Source: Bradyrhizobium daqingense
Lineage (GTDB): Bacteria > Pseudomonadota > Alphaproteobacteria > Rhizobiales > Xanthobacteraceae
Length of the DNA: 64,000 bases
Assembly: GCF_021044685.1 (NCBI RefSeq)
Contig: NZ_CP088014.1
Location: 4,016,001-4,080,000, forward strand
Reading direction: 5' to 3'
The notes beneath the pieces are model-generated. The model did not search any database, was not told the DNA's origin, and saw only the letters and a program-made list of their open reading frames with translations. Position 1 is the first letter of the stretch; each line of letters begins with the position of its first letter. Of the stretch, positions 17,855 through 25,667 are shown one piece after another. A program made the position numbers and the translations under genes.

Positions 17855-18490
17855 CTACCGCCGCAACGTGAACTCATCCGCGCCGCGCCGATGCTCCCAT
17901 TTCGCCTGCTCCAGCTCGGGCCGGTCGCATTCGGCTTCGGGATAACCGATGCAGAGATAGGCGATGAGCTTCCAGGATCGCGGCACGTCGAGGATGGCCT
18001 GAATGCGGTCCGGATTGAGGATCGACACCCAGCCGATGCCGATCCCATCGGCACGTGCGGCCAGCCACATCGCGGTGATCGCGGCGACCACCGAATAATC
18101 CGTCGTCTCCGGCATCGTGGCACGGCCGAGGCCGTGGCCGATGTCGCTGGCCTTGTCCGCGAACACGGCGAGGTGGCCGGGTGCCTGCTCGAGGCCCGAC
18201 AGTTTCAGCGTCGCATAGCGCGCCGCGCGCTCGCCGGCATAGGCCTTCAAGGCATCGGCGTTGCACGTCTTGAAGTCCTCGATCACGGCGCGGCGGCGTG
18301 CGGCATCGTCGACGATGACGAAGCGCCAGGGCTGGCTGAGGCCGACCGAGGGAGAAAGACAGGCGGTCTCGATCAGGCGATCGATGGCGCCCGCCGGCAA
18401 AGGGTCGGTTCGAAAGCGGCGCACGTCGCGGCGCCACACGAACAGCTCGCGCAGATGCTGACGGAAGGTGTCATCGAACTCGACCATCAT
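17855..18490 (-). CDS. bluB: 5,6-dimethylbenzimidazole synthase
   Basis: This 211-residue nitroreductase-fold enzyme fragments reduced FMN with oxygen to make 5,6-dimethylbenzimidazole, the lower ligand of cobalamin. BluB-type sequence is visible throughout: FVWRRDVRRFRTDPLP, ETACLSPSVGLSQPWRFVIV with the FMN-binding core, and GIGWVSILNPDRI. The start ATG overlaps the cobS stop as ATGA, making it the last gene of cobU-cobS-bluB. Reading frames remain open upstream into cobS but carry no relevant sequence. Confidence 0.95.
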   Translation of the reverse strand: MMVEFDDTFRQHLRELFVWRRDVRRFRTDPLPAGAIDRLIETACLSPSVGLSQPWRFVIVDDAARRRAVIEDFKTCNADALKAYAGERAARYATLKLSGLEQAPGHLAVFADKASDIGHGLGRATMPETTDYSVVAAITAMWLAARADGIGIGWVSILNPDRIQAILDVPRSWKLIAYLCIGYPEAECDRPELEQAKWEHRRGADEFTLRR

Positions 18491-19269
18491 CGCCCCGACA
18501 GGAAGGAAGCCGCGACCAGCAGGATCAGGATCTCGCTTGTCTGCTCGAACGCGCCGAGGATGTCGCCGGTCTGCCCGCCGATCTGGCGGATGGCAAGCCG
18601 CGCCAGCAGAAGGCCGGCGAGCGCCAGCAGGATCAGGCCGACCAGCGCCTTGGCCGGCCCGAGCGTGAGCGCGAGAACGAGCGTGCCGACGCCGAAGGCA
18701 ATCGCGACGCTGCGGCCCGGCGGCGCTCCGGCGCTTGCCGACAATCCATCCGGTCGCGCCGGCGGCACCAGCGACATGAAGGCCGGCACGCCCGCACGGG
18801 CAGCGGTGTGCGCGGCGCACAACGCCAGCGTAACGGCCCAGGGATTGGCGATTGCCGCAAGCGCGCTCCAACGCAGGCCGAACGACATGATCAGCGCGCA
18901 GACGCCATAAGTGCCGATCCGGCTGTCGCGCATGATCTCCAGCTTGCGCTCGCGCGTGCGCCCGCCGCCGAGCCCGTCGGCGGTGTCGGCAAGCCCGTCC
19001 TCGTGTAGCGCGCCGGTGATGAGGGTGGTCGTGGCGAGTGCGAGGAGGGCGGCGAGGTTCGGCGTCAGCCCGACGTGGATGGCGACCTTGTAGACCAACG
19101 CGCCGGCGAGGCCGACCAGGAGTCCTGCGACCGGAAGCGCCCATGTCGCGCGCGCGATGGCGCCGTCGCCTGCGGGCTTCGACGATGCGACGGGAAGGAT
19201 CGTGACGAAGGATGCCGCCAGCCTGAGATCGGCGACGACATTCCGGATCGTCTCGACGCCTGGCATCAT
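18487..19269 (-). CDS. cobS: Cobalamin synthase (adenosylcobinamide-GDP ribazoletransferase)
   Basis: This 260-residue membrane enzyme joins adenosylcobinamide-GDP to alpha-ribazole (phosphate), the last step of nucleotide-loop assembly. The catalytic acidic motif HEDGLADTADGLGGG lies near residues 88-102, followed by DSRIGTYG, and the remainder is hydrophobic helices. It is called cobV in the Pseudomonas denitrificans naming and must not be confused with the cobaltochelatase subunit CobS. It overlaps cobU upstream and bluB downstream by four bases each. Confidence 0.95.
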   Translation of the reverse strand: MMPGVETIRNVVADLRLAASFVTILPVASSKPAGDGAIARATWALPVAGLLVGLAGALVYKVAIHVGLTPNLAALLALATTTLITGALHEDGLADTADGLGGGRTRERKLEIMRDSRIGTYGVCALIMSFGLRWSALAAIANPWAVTLALCAAHTAARAGVPAFMSLVPPARPDGLSASAGAPPGRSVAIAFGVGTLVLALTLGPAKALVGLILLALAGLLLARLAIRQIGGQTGDILGAFEQTSEILILLVAASFLSGR

Positions 19270-19769
19270 TTCAACTTCATCGGCAGGCCGGCGACCACGA
19301 ACTCGACCTCGTCGGCAACGCCGGCGAACGTCTGGTTCATGACCCCGGCAGCATCGCGATAGGCGCGCGCCAGCGGATTGTCGGGCACGATACCGAGGCC
19401 GACCTCATTGGTGACCATGATGACCGGACTCCGCAAGCGAGGGAGAACGTCAGCGAGGCGCGTTACCTCGCGCGACCAGTCGCGCTCGGAATGCAGCAGG
19501 TTGGACAGCCACAACGTCAGGCAATCGACCAGTCTCGCGCCGCCGCCCTCGGTTTCGACCAGGGCCTGCACCAGATCGAGCGGAACCTCGCGCTCGATCC
19601 AATTGGCTCCGCGTCGCGCGCGATGCGTTGCGATGCGATCCTCCATTTCGGCGTCGAGCGCCTCGGCCGTGGCAATATAAACTGGCCGCCCGGGAAAGGC
19701 CTGCGTGCGCGTCTCCGCACGCCGGCTCTTGCCCGATCGCGCTCCGCCCGTGATCAAGATGACGGCCAT
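19266..19769 (-). CDS. cobU: Adenosylcobinamide kinase / adenosylcobinamide-phosphate guanylyltransferase
   Basis: This 167-residue bifunctional enzyme phosphorylates adenosylcobinamide and adds GMP (CobP in P. denitrificans naming). The P-loop GGARSGKS is near the N-terminus, and THRARRGANW holds the histidine expected to carry GMP; VTNEVGLGIVP is also typical. The ATG at 19769 is preferred because GGAG lies seven bases upstream; a start at 19802 would add eleven residues before the first beta strand. It is divergent from cobD across 122 bases, in which I see no riboswitch core. Confidence 0.95.
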   Translation of the reverse strand: MAVILITGGARSGKSRRAETRTQAFPGRPVYIATAEALDAEMEDRIATHRARRGANWIEREVPLDLVQALVETEGGGARLVDCLTLWLSNLLHSERDWSREVTRLADVLPRLRSPVIMVTNEVGLGIVPDNPLARAYRDAAGVMNQTFAGVADEVEFVVAGLPMKLK

Positions 19770-19891
19770 GAAAGGTCTCCTGCCGGCAGCACTAATCACC
19801 AAACGGGACCAAAGACAAAGCCGAAATCAGGCGGGCAGGGGCTTGCGCTCCGCCCTCGCTTTGCGCAACAGGGGCGGGACAGGAGGCAGGT

Positions 19892-20833
19892 GTGAGCTTT
19901 GCGGGCGCGATGGTGGTGGCGATGGCGGTGGATGCCCTTCTGGGCTGGCCGGACCCGCTATTCGCGCGGCTCGGCCATCCCGTGACCTGGCTGGGCCGGC
20001 TGATCAATGCGATCGATACTGCCTGGAATCGCGCGTCCGATCCGCCATGGCTTCGCCGCACCGCAGGTATTGCCGGCACGCTCGTGGTGATCGCGCTTGC
20101 CGTTGTACTCGGCTGGGTCCTTCAATCAGTGCTTGCCTCGGGCTGGATCGAGATCGTGCTGGTCGGCATCCTCGCCTGGCCGCTGGTCGCGCTACGCTCG
20201 CTGCATGATCATGTGGCTGCCGTCGCAAAGCCCTTGAGCGTCGGCGATATGGCTGGCGCACGCGCCGCGGTCTCGCGCATCGTCGGTCGTGATCCCGCAG
20301 CGCTCGACGAAGCCGGCATCGCGCGCGCGGCGATCGAGAGCCTCGCGGAAAACGCATCCGACGGCATCGTCGCGCCGGTGTTCTGGGGCGCGCTGTTCGG
20401 CCTGCCCGGCATTTTCGGCTACAAGGCGATCAACACGCTGGACTCGATGATTGGCCATCGCAGCGAACGGCACGAAGCCTTCGGCTGGGCCGCGGCGCGC
20501 ATCGACGATGTCGTCAACTTCATTCCGGCGCGCCTGACCGGATTCCTGTTCGTGCTGCTGGCGCCGCGCCGATCCGAAGCGCTGTCATGCATGACGCGCG
20601 ATGCGCGACGTCATCGCTCGCCCAACGCCGGCTGGCCCGAAGCAGCCATGGCCGGCGCGCTTCGAGTGCGGCTCAGCGGCCCCCGCATCTATCACGGCAG
20701 CATCACGAACGAGCCGTGGCTCAACGAAGGCGCGCGCGATCCGCTCGCCGCCGATATCGACGAGGGGCTGGCGGTGTATCGCCGCGCCATGCTGCTGCTC
20801 GCCGGCGTGCTTGCGATCCTGGCCTTCGCGTGA
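19892..20833 (+). CDS. cobD: Adenosylcobinamide-phosphate synthase
   Basis: This 313-residue multi-pass membrane protein (CbiB homologue) attaches the aminopropanol arm to adenosylcobyric acid. Characteristic stretches are DALLGWPDPLFARLGHPVTW near the start, ESLAENASDGIVAPVFWGAL and YKAINTLDSMIGHR in the middle. The start is GTG at 19892 with GGAGG seven bases upstream. The stop overlaps the GTG start of cobC. Confidence 0.95.
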   Translation: MSFAGAMVVAMAVDALLGWPDPLFARLGHPVTWLGRLINAIDTAWNRASDPPWLRRTAGIAGTLVVIALAVVLGWVLQSVLASGWIEIVLVGILAWPLVALRSLHDHVAAVAKPLSVGDMAGARAAVSRIVGRDPAALDEAGIARAAIESLAENASDGIVAPVFWGALFGLPGIFGYKAINTLDSMIGHRSERHEAFGWAAARIDDVVNFIPARLTGFLFVLLAPRRSEALSCMTRDARRHRSPNAGWPEAAMAGALRVRLSGPRIYHGSITNEPWLNEGARDPLAADIDEGLAVYRRAMLLLAGVLAILAFA

Positions 20834-21810
20834 AAGAACGGGGCATGCGCGAGCACGGTGGAAATCTCGATCTGGCCCAGCAGCGTTTTGGCGGCCGCGC
20901 GGAAGACTGGATCGACCTGTCGACCGGGATCAACCGGTTGCCTTATCCCGTGGGCGAGGTGAGCGCGCGCGCATGGAGTGCGCTGCCGTCGCACGCCGAG
21001 ACCGAGACGTTGCATCAGGCGGCACGACACGCCTATCGCACGAACGCGCCGATCGTCGCGATCGGCGGCGCGCAGGCCGCGATTCAAATGCTGCCGCAGC
21101 TCGCGCCGCCCGGCCGTGCGCGCATTCTGGCGCCGACCTACAATGAATATGCCGGAGTGCTGTCGGCTGCCGGTTGGGAGGTCGAAGAGGTCAGGGAGCC
21201 CGACGCACTGGCTGGCGCGGATTTCGCCATCCTCGTCAATCCCAATAATCCCGATGGCCGGTGCTCTGCGCCACGAGATTTGCTGGCGTTGCTGCCGCGC
21301 GTCGGCCGTCTCGTCATCGACGAGAGTTTTGCGGACGCGCTTCCGCAGCTGTCGCTCGCGCCTCAGGCGGATCGGCCGGGATTGCTGATCTTACGCTCGT
21401 TCGGAAAGTTTTACGGACTTGCCGGCTTGCGGCTGGGTTTTGCTATCAGCAACGCAGACGATATCGGCAAGCTCGCGGCGCTGTCGGGCCCGTGGCCGGT
21501 CTCGGGCGCGGCGATCGCAATCGGCAGCCGCGCCTTGCGTGACGATGCCTGGGCCGAGGCCACGTCAGCGCGACTTGTTCGCGATTGTGGACGTCTCGAT
21601 GAGATGGCGCGCGGGAAGGGCTGGACGCTCGTTGGTGGTGGGCCGCTATTTCGGCTGTACGAAACGCCCGACGCACTGGTCGCCCAGGAAAAGCTCGCGC
21701 GTGGCCAGATCTGGTCCCGCGTTTTCGCGCAGAACCCGACATGGCTACGCCTCGGGCTTCCCGGCAGCGAAGTTGAATGGACGCGTCTTGCCGAAGCTCT
21801 AGCGCGCTAG
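20830..21810 (+). CDS. cobC: Threonine-phosphate decarboxylase (PLP-dependent)
   Basis: This class-I aminotransferase-fold enzyme of about 326 residues makes (R)-1-amino-2-propanol phosphate for the arm added by CobD. It begins REHGGNLDLAQQRFGG, has NPNNPDGR for the substrate pocket, and the PLP lysine in LRSFGKFYGLAGLRLGF. The GTG at 20830 overlaps the cobD stop (GTGA); the ATG at 20845 is an alternative that removes five residues. The last 12 bases overlap the convergent cobQ gene within a palindrome. This symbol follows P. denitrificans usage and is not the alpha-ribazole phosphatase CobC. Confidence 0.94.
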   Translation: MKERGMREHGGNLDLAQQRFGGRAEDWIDLSTGINRLPYPVGEVSARAWSALPSHAETETLHQAARHAYRTNAPIVAIGGAQAAIQMLPQLAPPGRARILAPTYNEYAGVLSAAGWEVEEVREPDALAGADFAILVNPNNPDGRCSAPRDLLALLPRVGRLVIDESFADALPQLSLAPQADRPGLLILRSFGKFYGLAGLRLGFAISNADDIGKLAALSGPWPVSGAAIAIGSRALRDDAWAEATSARLVRDCGRLDEMARGKGWTLVGGGPLFRLYETPDALVAQEKLARGQIWSRVFAQNPTWLRLGLPGSEVEWTRLAEALAR

Positions 21811-23247
21811 CGCGAGCAGGCCGTCGACGTCGAGGTGTTTCTCGATGTGATCGGCGAAGGCATCGAGCGCGCTCTCGACCCTGGCATGATAAGGCTCGTC
21901 CCCTGCGGGAATGTCGAGCTTGGCGAGATACGCCTTGCGGAACTCGTCCGACGTGAAAAGGCCGTGCAGATAGCTGCCCTGCACGCGGCCATCGCGCGAG
22001 ATCGCCCCTTCCGGCTCACCATTCAGCTTCGCAAACGGCCGCGCACGATCGGGCCCGTCGGTGTGACCGATGTGGATTTCATAGGCCTGGATCGGCTGCT
22101 CCGTTGCGGCATGCACGGCGGCGACGCGCGTCAGCGTCTTCTGTGGACTCATCACTGTCTCGACATCCAGCAGCCCGAGGCCCGACGTGTCGCCCGCGGG
22201 GCCTTCAATGCCCTCGGGGTCGGCGACGCTGCGCCCAAGCATCTGATAGCCACCGCAGAGGCCGAGCACGTGGCCGCCCCTGCGGTGATGGGCGAGGATA
22301 TCGATGTCCCAGCCCTGCGCTCGCAGGAAGGCGAGATCTCCGCGGGTGGATTTGGAGCCGGGAATGATGACGAGGCGAACGTCGCCTGGAATGGCTTCCC
22401 CCGGACGCACCATCACGAGATCGACGCCCGGCTCGAGTTTGAGCGGATCGAGATCGTCGAAATTGGCGATGCGCGATAGCGCCAGGCACGCGATTTTGCA
22501 CTGGCCCGGCTTGCGCGCGTCACTCAGGCCCAGCGCATCCTCGGCCGGCAGCTCGCCGGCGCGCGCGAACCAGGGCAGCACGCCGAACCCGCGCCAGGCG
22601 GTCTTCGTTTCGATCAGCCGATAGCCGTCGTCGAATAGCGTGGGATCGCCGCGGAACTTGTTGATGACGAAGCCCTGGATCATCGCGGCATCGTCGGGGT
22701 CGATCACCGTCTTGATGCCGACGAGCTGGGCGATGACGCCGCCGCGGTCGATGTCGCCGACCAGCACCACCGGCACGTCCGCCTTGCGTGCAAAGCCCAT
22801 ATTGGCGATGTCGGCCTTGCGCAGATTCACTTCGGCCGGACTGCCGGCGCCTTCGACCAGCACGAGATCGGCGCGCGTCTTCAAGCGCTCGAAACTCTCC
22901 AGCACCGCGCCCATCAATGACGGCTTCATCGCCGCATAGTCGCGCGCCCGCGCCGTCGCGATGCGCTTGCCATGCACGATCACCTGCGCGCCGACATCCG
23001 TCTCCGGCTTGAGCAGCACCGGATTCATGTCGGTGTGCGGCTCGACGCCGGCGGCGAGGGCCTGCAGCGCCTGGGCGCGGCCGATCTCGCCGCCATCGAC
23101 GGTGACGGCCGCGTTGTTCGACATGTTCTGCGGTTTGAACGGCAGCACGCGCAGGCCGCGCCGCGTGAAGGCGCGCGCCAGGCCCGCGACGATGAGCGAT
23201 TTGCCCACGTCCGAGCCGGCCCCCTGGATCATCAATGCGCGCGCCAT
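21799..23247 (-). CDS. cobQ: Cobyric acid synthase (glutamine-hydrolysing)
   Basis: This 482-residue amidotransferase adds four amide groups to adenosylcobyrinate a,c-diamide. The N-terminal dethiobiotin-synthetase-like domain has the P-loop GAGSDVGKS and FKPQNMSNNA; the C-terminal class-I glutaminase domain has its nucleophile Cys in HVLGLCGGYQMLG. It starts seven bases after the cobO stop and shares that operon. Its 3' end overlaps cobC on the other strand by 12 bases. Confidence 0.96.
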   Translation of the reverse strand: MARALMIQGAGSDVGKSLIVAGLARAFTRRGLRVLPFKPQNMSNNAAVTVDGGEIGRAQALQALAAGVEPHTDMNPVLLKPETDVGAQVIVHGKRIATARARDYAAMKPSLMGAVLESFERLKTRADLVLVEGAGSPAEVNLRKADIANMGFARKADVPVVLVGDIDRGGVIAQLVGIKTVIDPDDAAMIQGFVINKFRGDPTLFDDGYRLIETKTAWRGFGVLPWFARAGELPAEDALGLSDARKPGQCKIACLALSRIANFDDLDPLKLEPGVDLVMVRPGEAIPGDVRLVIIPGSKSTRGDLAFLRAQGWDIDILAHHRRGGHVLGLCGGYQMLGRSVADPEGIEGPAGDTSGLGLLDVETVMSPQKTLTRVAAVHAATEQPIQAYEIHIGHTDGPDRARPFAKLNGEPEGAISRDGRVQGSYLHGLFTSDEFRKAYLAKLDIPAGDEPYHARVESALDAFADHIEKHLDVDGLLALAR

Positions 23248-23254
23248 CGTACCT

Positions 23255-23890
23255 TCAGAACTCGACGCCGGCCTGCGCCTTGATGCCGGAGCGGAACGGA
23301 TGCTTGACCAGCGTCATCTCGGTGACGAGATCGGCGATCTCGATCAGCTCGTCCTTGGCGTTGCGCCCGGTGAGGACGACATGCGTCATCTCAGGCTTCT
23401 GCGTCGTCAGGAATTCGACCACCTCGGCGATGTCGAGGTAGTCGTAGCGCAGCGCGATGTTGATCTCGTCGAGCACGACCATGCGCAGGTTTGCATCGCG
23501 GATCAGCTCCTTGGCCTTCTCCCAGCCGGCGCGCGCGGCGGCGATGTCGCGAGCGCGGTCCTGTGTCTCCCAGGTGAAGCCTTCGCCCATCGCATGGAAC
23601 TGGCAGAGGTCGCCGAAATGGCCGGTGAGCAGCCGACGCTCGCCGGTATCCCATGCGCCCTTGATGAACTGCACCACCGCGCAGGGAAAGCCATGGGCGA
23701 CGCAGCGGACGATCATGCCGAAGGCCGAGGAGGACTTGCCCTTGCCGGCGCCGGTGTGGACGATGATGAGGCCTTTCTCGCCGCTCTTGGTCGCCATGAT
23801 CTTGTCGCGGGCGGCCTTCTTCTTCGCCATTTTTTGGGCGTGGCGGGCGTCGGTTTCCTCGCCCGTTTGGGTCTCCGGTTCAGGCGTCAT
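23255..23890 (-). CDS. cobO: Cob(I)yrinic acid a,c-diamide adenosyltransferase
   Basis: This 211-residue CobA/CobO-type enzyme transfers the adenosyl group of ATP onto the reduced corrinoid. The phosphate-binding loop HTGAGKGKSSSAFG is visible after a basic, lysine-rich N-terminal segment (MAKKKAARDKIMATKSGEKG). VVLDEINIALRYDYLD and VVLTGRNAKDELIEIADLVT are typical of the family. The ATG at 23890 is favoured by length; an upstream ATG at 23932 would add 14 residues without family resemblance. It is divergent from the riboswitch-led cob operon. Confidence 0.95.
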   Translation of the reverse strand: MTPEPETQTGEETDARHAQKMAKKKAARDKIMATKSGEKGLIIVHTGAGKGKSSSAFGMIVRCVAHGFPCAVVQFIKGAWDTGERRLLTGHFGDLCQFHAMGEGFTWETQDRARDIAAARAGWEKAKELIRDANLRMVVLDEINIALRYDYLDIAEVVEFLTTQKPEMTHVVLTGRNAKDELIEIADLVTEMTLVKHPFRSGIKAQAGVEF

Positions 23891-23908
23891 CGGTCCCGGT
23901 CCTTCGGC

Positions 23909-23937
23909 TTGACAAGTGGCGGCCGGCGGCAAATGGT
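23909..23937 (+). promoter_or_regulatory. Candidate promoter of the main cob operon
   Basis: A perfect TTGACA at 23909-23914 is followed after 17 bases by AATGGT, a weak -10 box. The implied start, near 23944, coincides with the first base-paired positions of the riboswitch at 23948. The -35 box lies in the cobO leader on the other strand. Confidence 0.4.
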
Positions 23938-23947
23938 GGGCCGGCGT

Positions 23948-24143
23948 TGGTTCCTGTCCTATGACAGGCGAAGAGGGAATGCGATAGGGCCCGAATCGAC
24001 AAGATTTGGGTCCAAAATGCAGCCGCCCCCGCGACCGTGACCGGAGAGATGCCCGAAGCCACTGACTCCCGAGAGGGAATCGGGAAGGCGGGGATCGAAG
24101 GGCAAAACCCTGCTCCGCAAGCCGGGAGACCTGCCAGCGCGGA
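23948..24143 (+). promoter_or_regulatory. Cobalamin riboswitch 1 (before the DUF1636-cobW-cobN operon)
   Basis: The conserved order of AdoCbl aptamer elements is present: GAAGAGGGAATGCG near the 5' end, the core CAGCCGCCCCCGCGACCGTG at about 24020-24039, GCCACTGACT, CGGGAAGGC, and the closing B12 box AGCCGGGAGACCTGCC at 24120-24135. About 100 bases separate it from the first start codon at 24247. Ligand binding would repress the long biosynthetic operon. The expression platform (Rho-independent hairpin or start-site masking) is not evident. Confidence 0.93.
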
Positions 24144-24246
24144 CGATTTTGGACCGGCGGACGGGGTGTTCCGCGACGGGGAAACGGGCCTTTCGAATGC
24201 GGTCCGTGCGCCTCTTCGCTTCCCGCTGTTTATTCTGGAAGAGGCG

Positions 24247-24621
24247 ATGACGGTTACACTTCACGTCTGCATTACCTGCCGCGCCGGCGAGACGCTCGGC
24301 GAGGGCGAGACCACGCCCGGCAAGCGCCTGCATGGCGCGATCCTCGACGCCGGCGTGCCCGACGGCGTCAATGTGGTTCCGGTCGAGTGCCTGTCGGCCT
24401 GCAGCCAGGGCTGTTCGGTCGCGCTCAGCGCGCCCGGCCGCTGGTCCTATGTCTATGGCCGCCTGTCGGACGTGAATGCGCGTGACGTGGTCGCGGGCGC
24501 TGCGGCCTATGCGGCCGCGCCCGACGGGCTCGTGCCCTGGCGCAGCCGCCCCGAAATCTTCCGCAAGCAATCGCTTGCCCGCATTCCCCCGATTCCCGCC
24601 GTGCCGGAGGCCGCCGAATGA
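24247..24621 (+). CDS. DUF1636-type small cysteine-rich (ferredoxin-like) protein
   Basis: This 124-residue protein is the first gene after riboswitch 1. It starts MTVTLHVCITCRAGE and later has VECLSACSQGCSVALS, giving a C-x2-C pair plus a C-x3-C-x3-C group, as in thioredoxin-fold [2Fe-2S] ferredoxins. The ATG at 24247 follows GGAAGAGG closely; earlier in-frame starts lie inside the riboswitch leader. Its stop overlaps cobW (ATGA). Its function in the pathway is not established as far as I know. Metal handling with CobW or electron supply to the iron-sulfur enzyme CobG are reasonable inferences. Confidence 0.82.
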   Translation: MTVTLHVCITCRAGETLGEGETTPGKRLHGAILDAGVPDGVNVVPVECLSACSQGCSVALSAPGRWSYVYGRLSDVNARDVVAGAAAYAAAPDGLVPWRSRPEIFRKQSLARIPPIPAVPEAAE

Positions 24622-25667
24622 ACTCGCTCACAAAAGTCCCGGTGACGGTCGTCACGGGTTTCCTCGGCTCCGGCAAGACGACGCTGATCCAGCATCTGCT
24701 CGCCAATCCCGGCGGCAAGAAGCTCGCGGTGCTCGTCAACGAGTTCGGCAGCGAGGGCGTCGACGGCGAGATTCTGAAGTCCTGTGCGGACGCGAACTGT
24801 CCGGAGGAGAACATCGTCGAGCTCGCCAATGGTTGCATCTGCTGCACCGTCGCCGACGATTTCATTCCGACCATGGAGCAGCTCCTGGCGCGCCCGGTGC
24901 GGCCCGATCACATCCTGATCGAGACCTCGGGCCTGGCGCTGCCAAAACCGCTGCTGAAGGCGTTCGACTGGCCGGAGATCCGTTCGCGCATCACGGTCGA
25001 CGGCGTGATCGCGCTGGCCGATGCCGAAGCCGTCGCTGCCGGCCGTTTCGCGCCGGATCCGGCTGCGGTGGAAGCACAGCGCGCCGCGGACGAGAATCTC
25101 GATCACGAGACGCCGCTGTCGGAAGTGTTCGAGGACCAGATCGCCTGCGCCGACATCGTGCTGCTGACCAAGGCCGATCTTGCCGGCAGCGCAGGGATCG
25201 AAGCCGCCAAGGCCGCGATCATCGCCGAGATGCCGCGCTCCGTGCCGATGCTGCCCGTCACCGACGGTGCAATCGATGCGCGCGTCATCCTCGGGCTGGG
25301 CGCTGCCGCGGAGAACGATCTCGCCGCGCGTCCATCGCATCATGACGGCGAGGAGGAGCACGAGCACGACGACTTTGCGTCCGTCGTGATCGACCTGCCC
25401 GAAGTGGCCGACATCGATGCGCTCGTGGCATCCGTCCAGAAGCTGGCGCGCGAGCAGAATGTGCTGCGCACGAAGGGCTATATCGCGGTCGCAGGCAAGC
25501 CGATGCGCCTGTTGCTGCAGGCGGTCGGCGAGCGCGTGCGCCATCAGTTCGACAAGCCCTGGGGCGCAGGTGTCAGGCAGTCGAAGCTCGTCGTGATCGG
25601 CGAGCACGGCGATATCGACGAGGCCGCGATCAAGGCGGGACTTGGTCTCTTGGGATCTGGTATCTGA
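24618..25667 (+). CDS. cobW: CobW-type metal-chaperone GTPase
   Basis: This 349-residue G3E GTPase is thought to deliver cobalt to the cobaltochelatase. It has Walker A GFLGSGKTT near residues 15-23, the metal motif GCICC, ETSGLALP, and TKADL for guanine recognition. A histidine/acid-rich stretch, HHDGEEEHEHDD, lies between the GTPase and C-terminal domains and is a probable metal sink. It overlaps the DUF1636-like gene by four bases, and its stop shares a base with the cobN start. Confidence 0.95.
   Translation: MNSLTKVPVTVVTGFLGSGKTTLIQHLLANPGGKKLAVLVNEFGSEGVDGEILKSCADANCPEENIVELANGCICCTVADDFIPTMEQLLARPVRPDHILIETSGLALPKPLLKAFDWPEIRSRITVDGVIALADAEAVAAGRFAPDPAAVEAQRAADENLDHETPLSEVFEDQIACADIVLLTKADLAGSAGIEAAKAAIIAEMPRSVPMLPVTDGAIDARVILGLGAAAENDLAARPSHHDGEEEHEHDDFASVVIDLPEVADIDALVASVQKLAREQNVLRTKGYIAVAGKPMRLLLQAVGERVRHQFDKPWGAGVRQSKLVVIGEHGDIDEAAIKAGLGLLGSGI

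Noticed and set aside
19770..19891. Possible cobalamin riboswitch between cobU and cobD
   Set aside because: Neither strand shows the GCCCCCGCaACTGT-like core or the B12 box; only a short divergent promoter region is visible.
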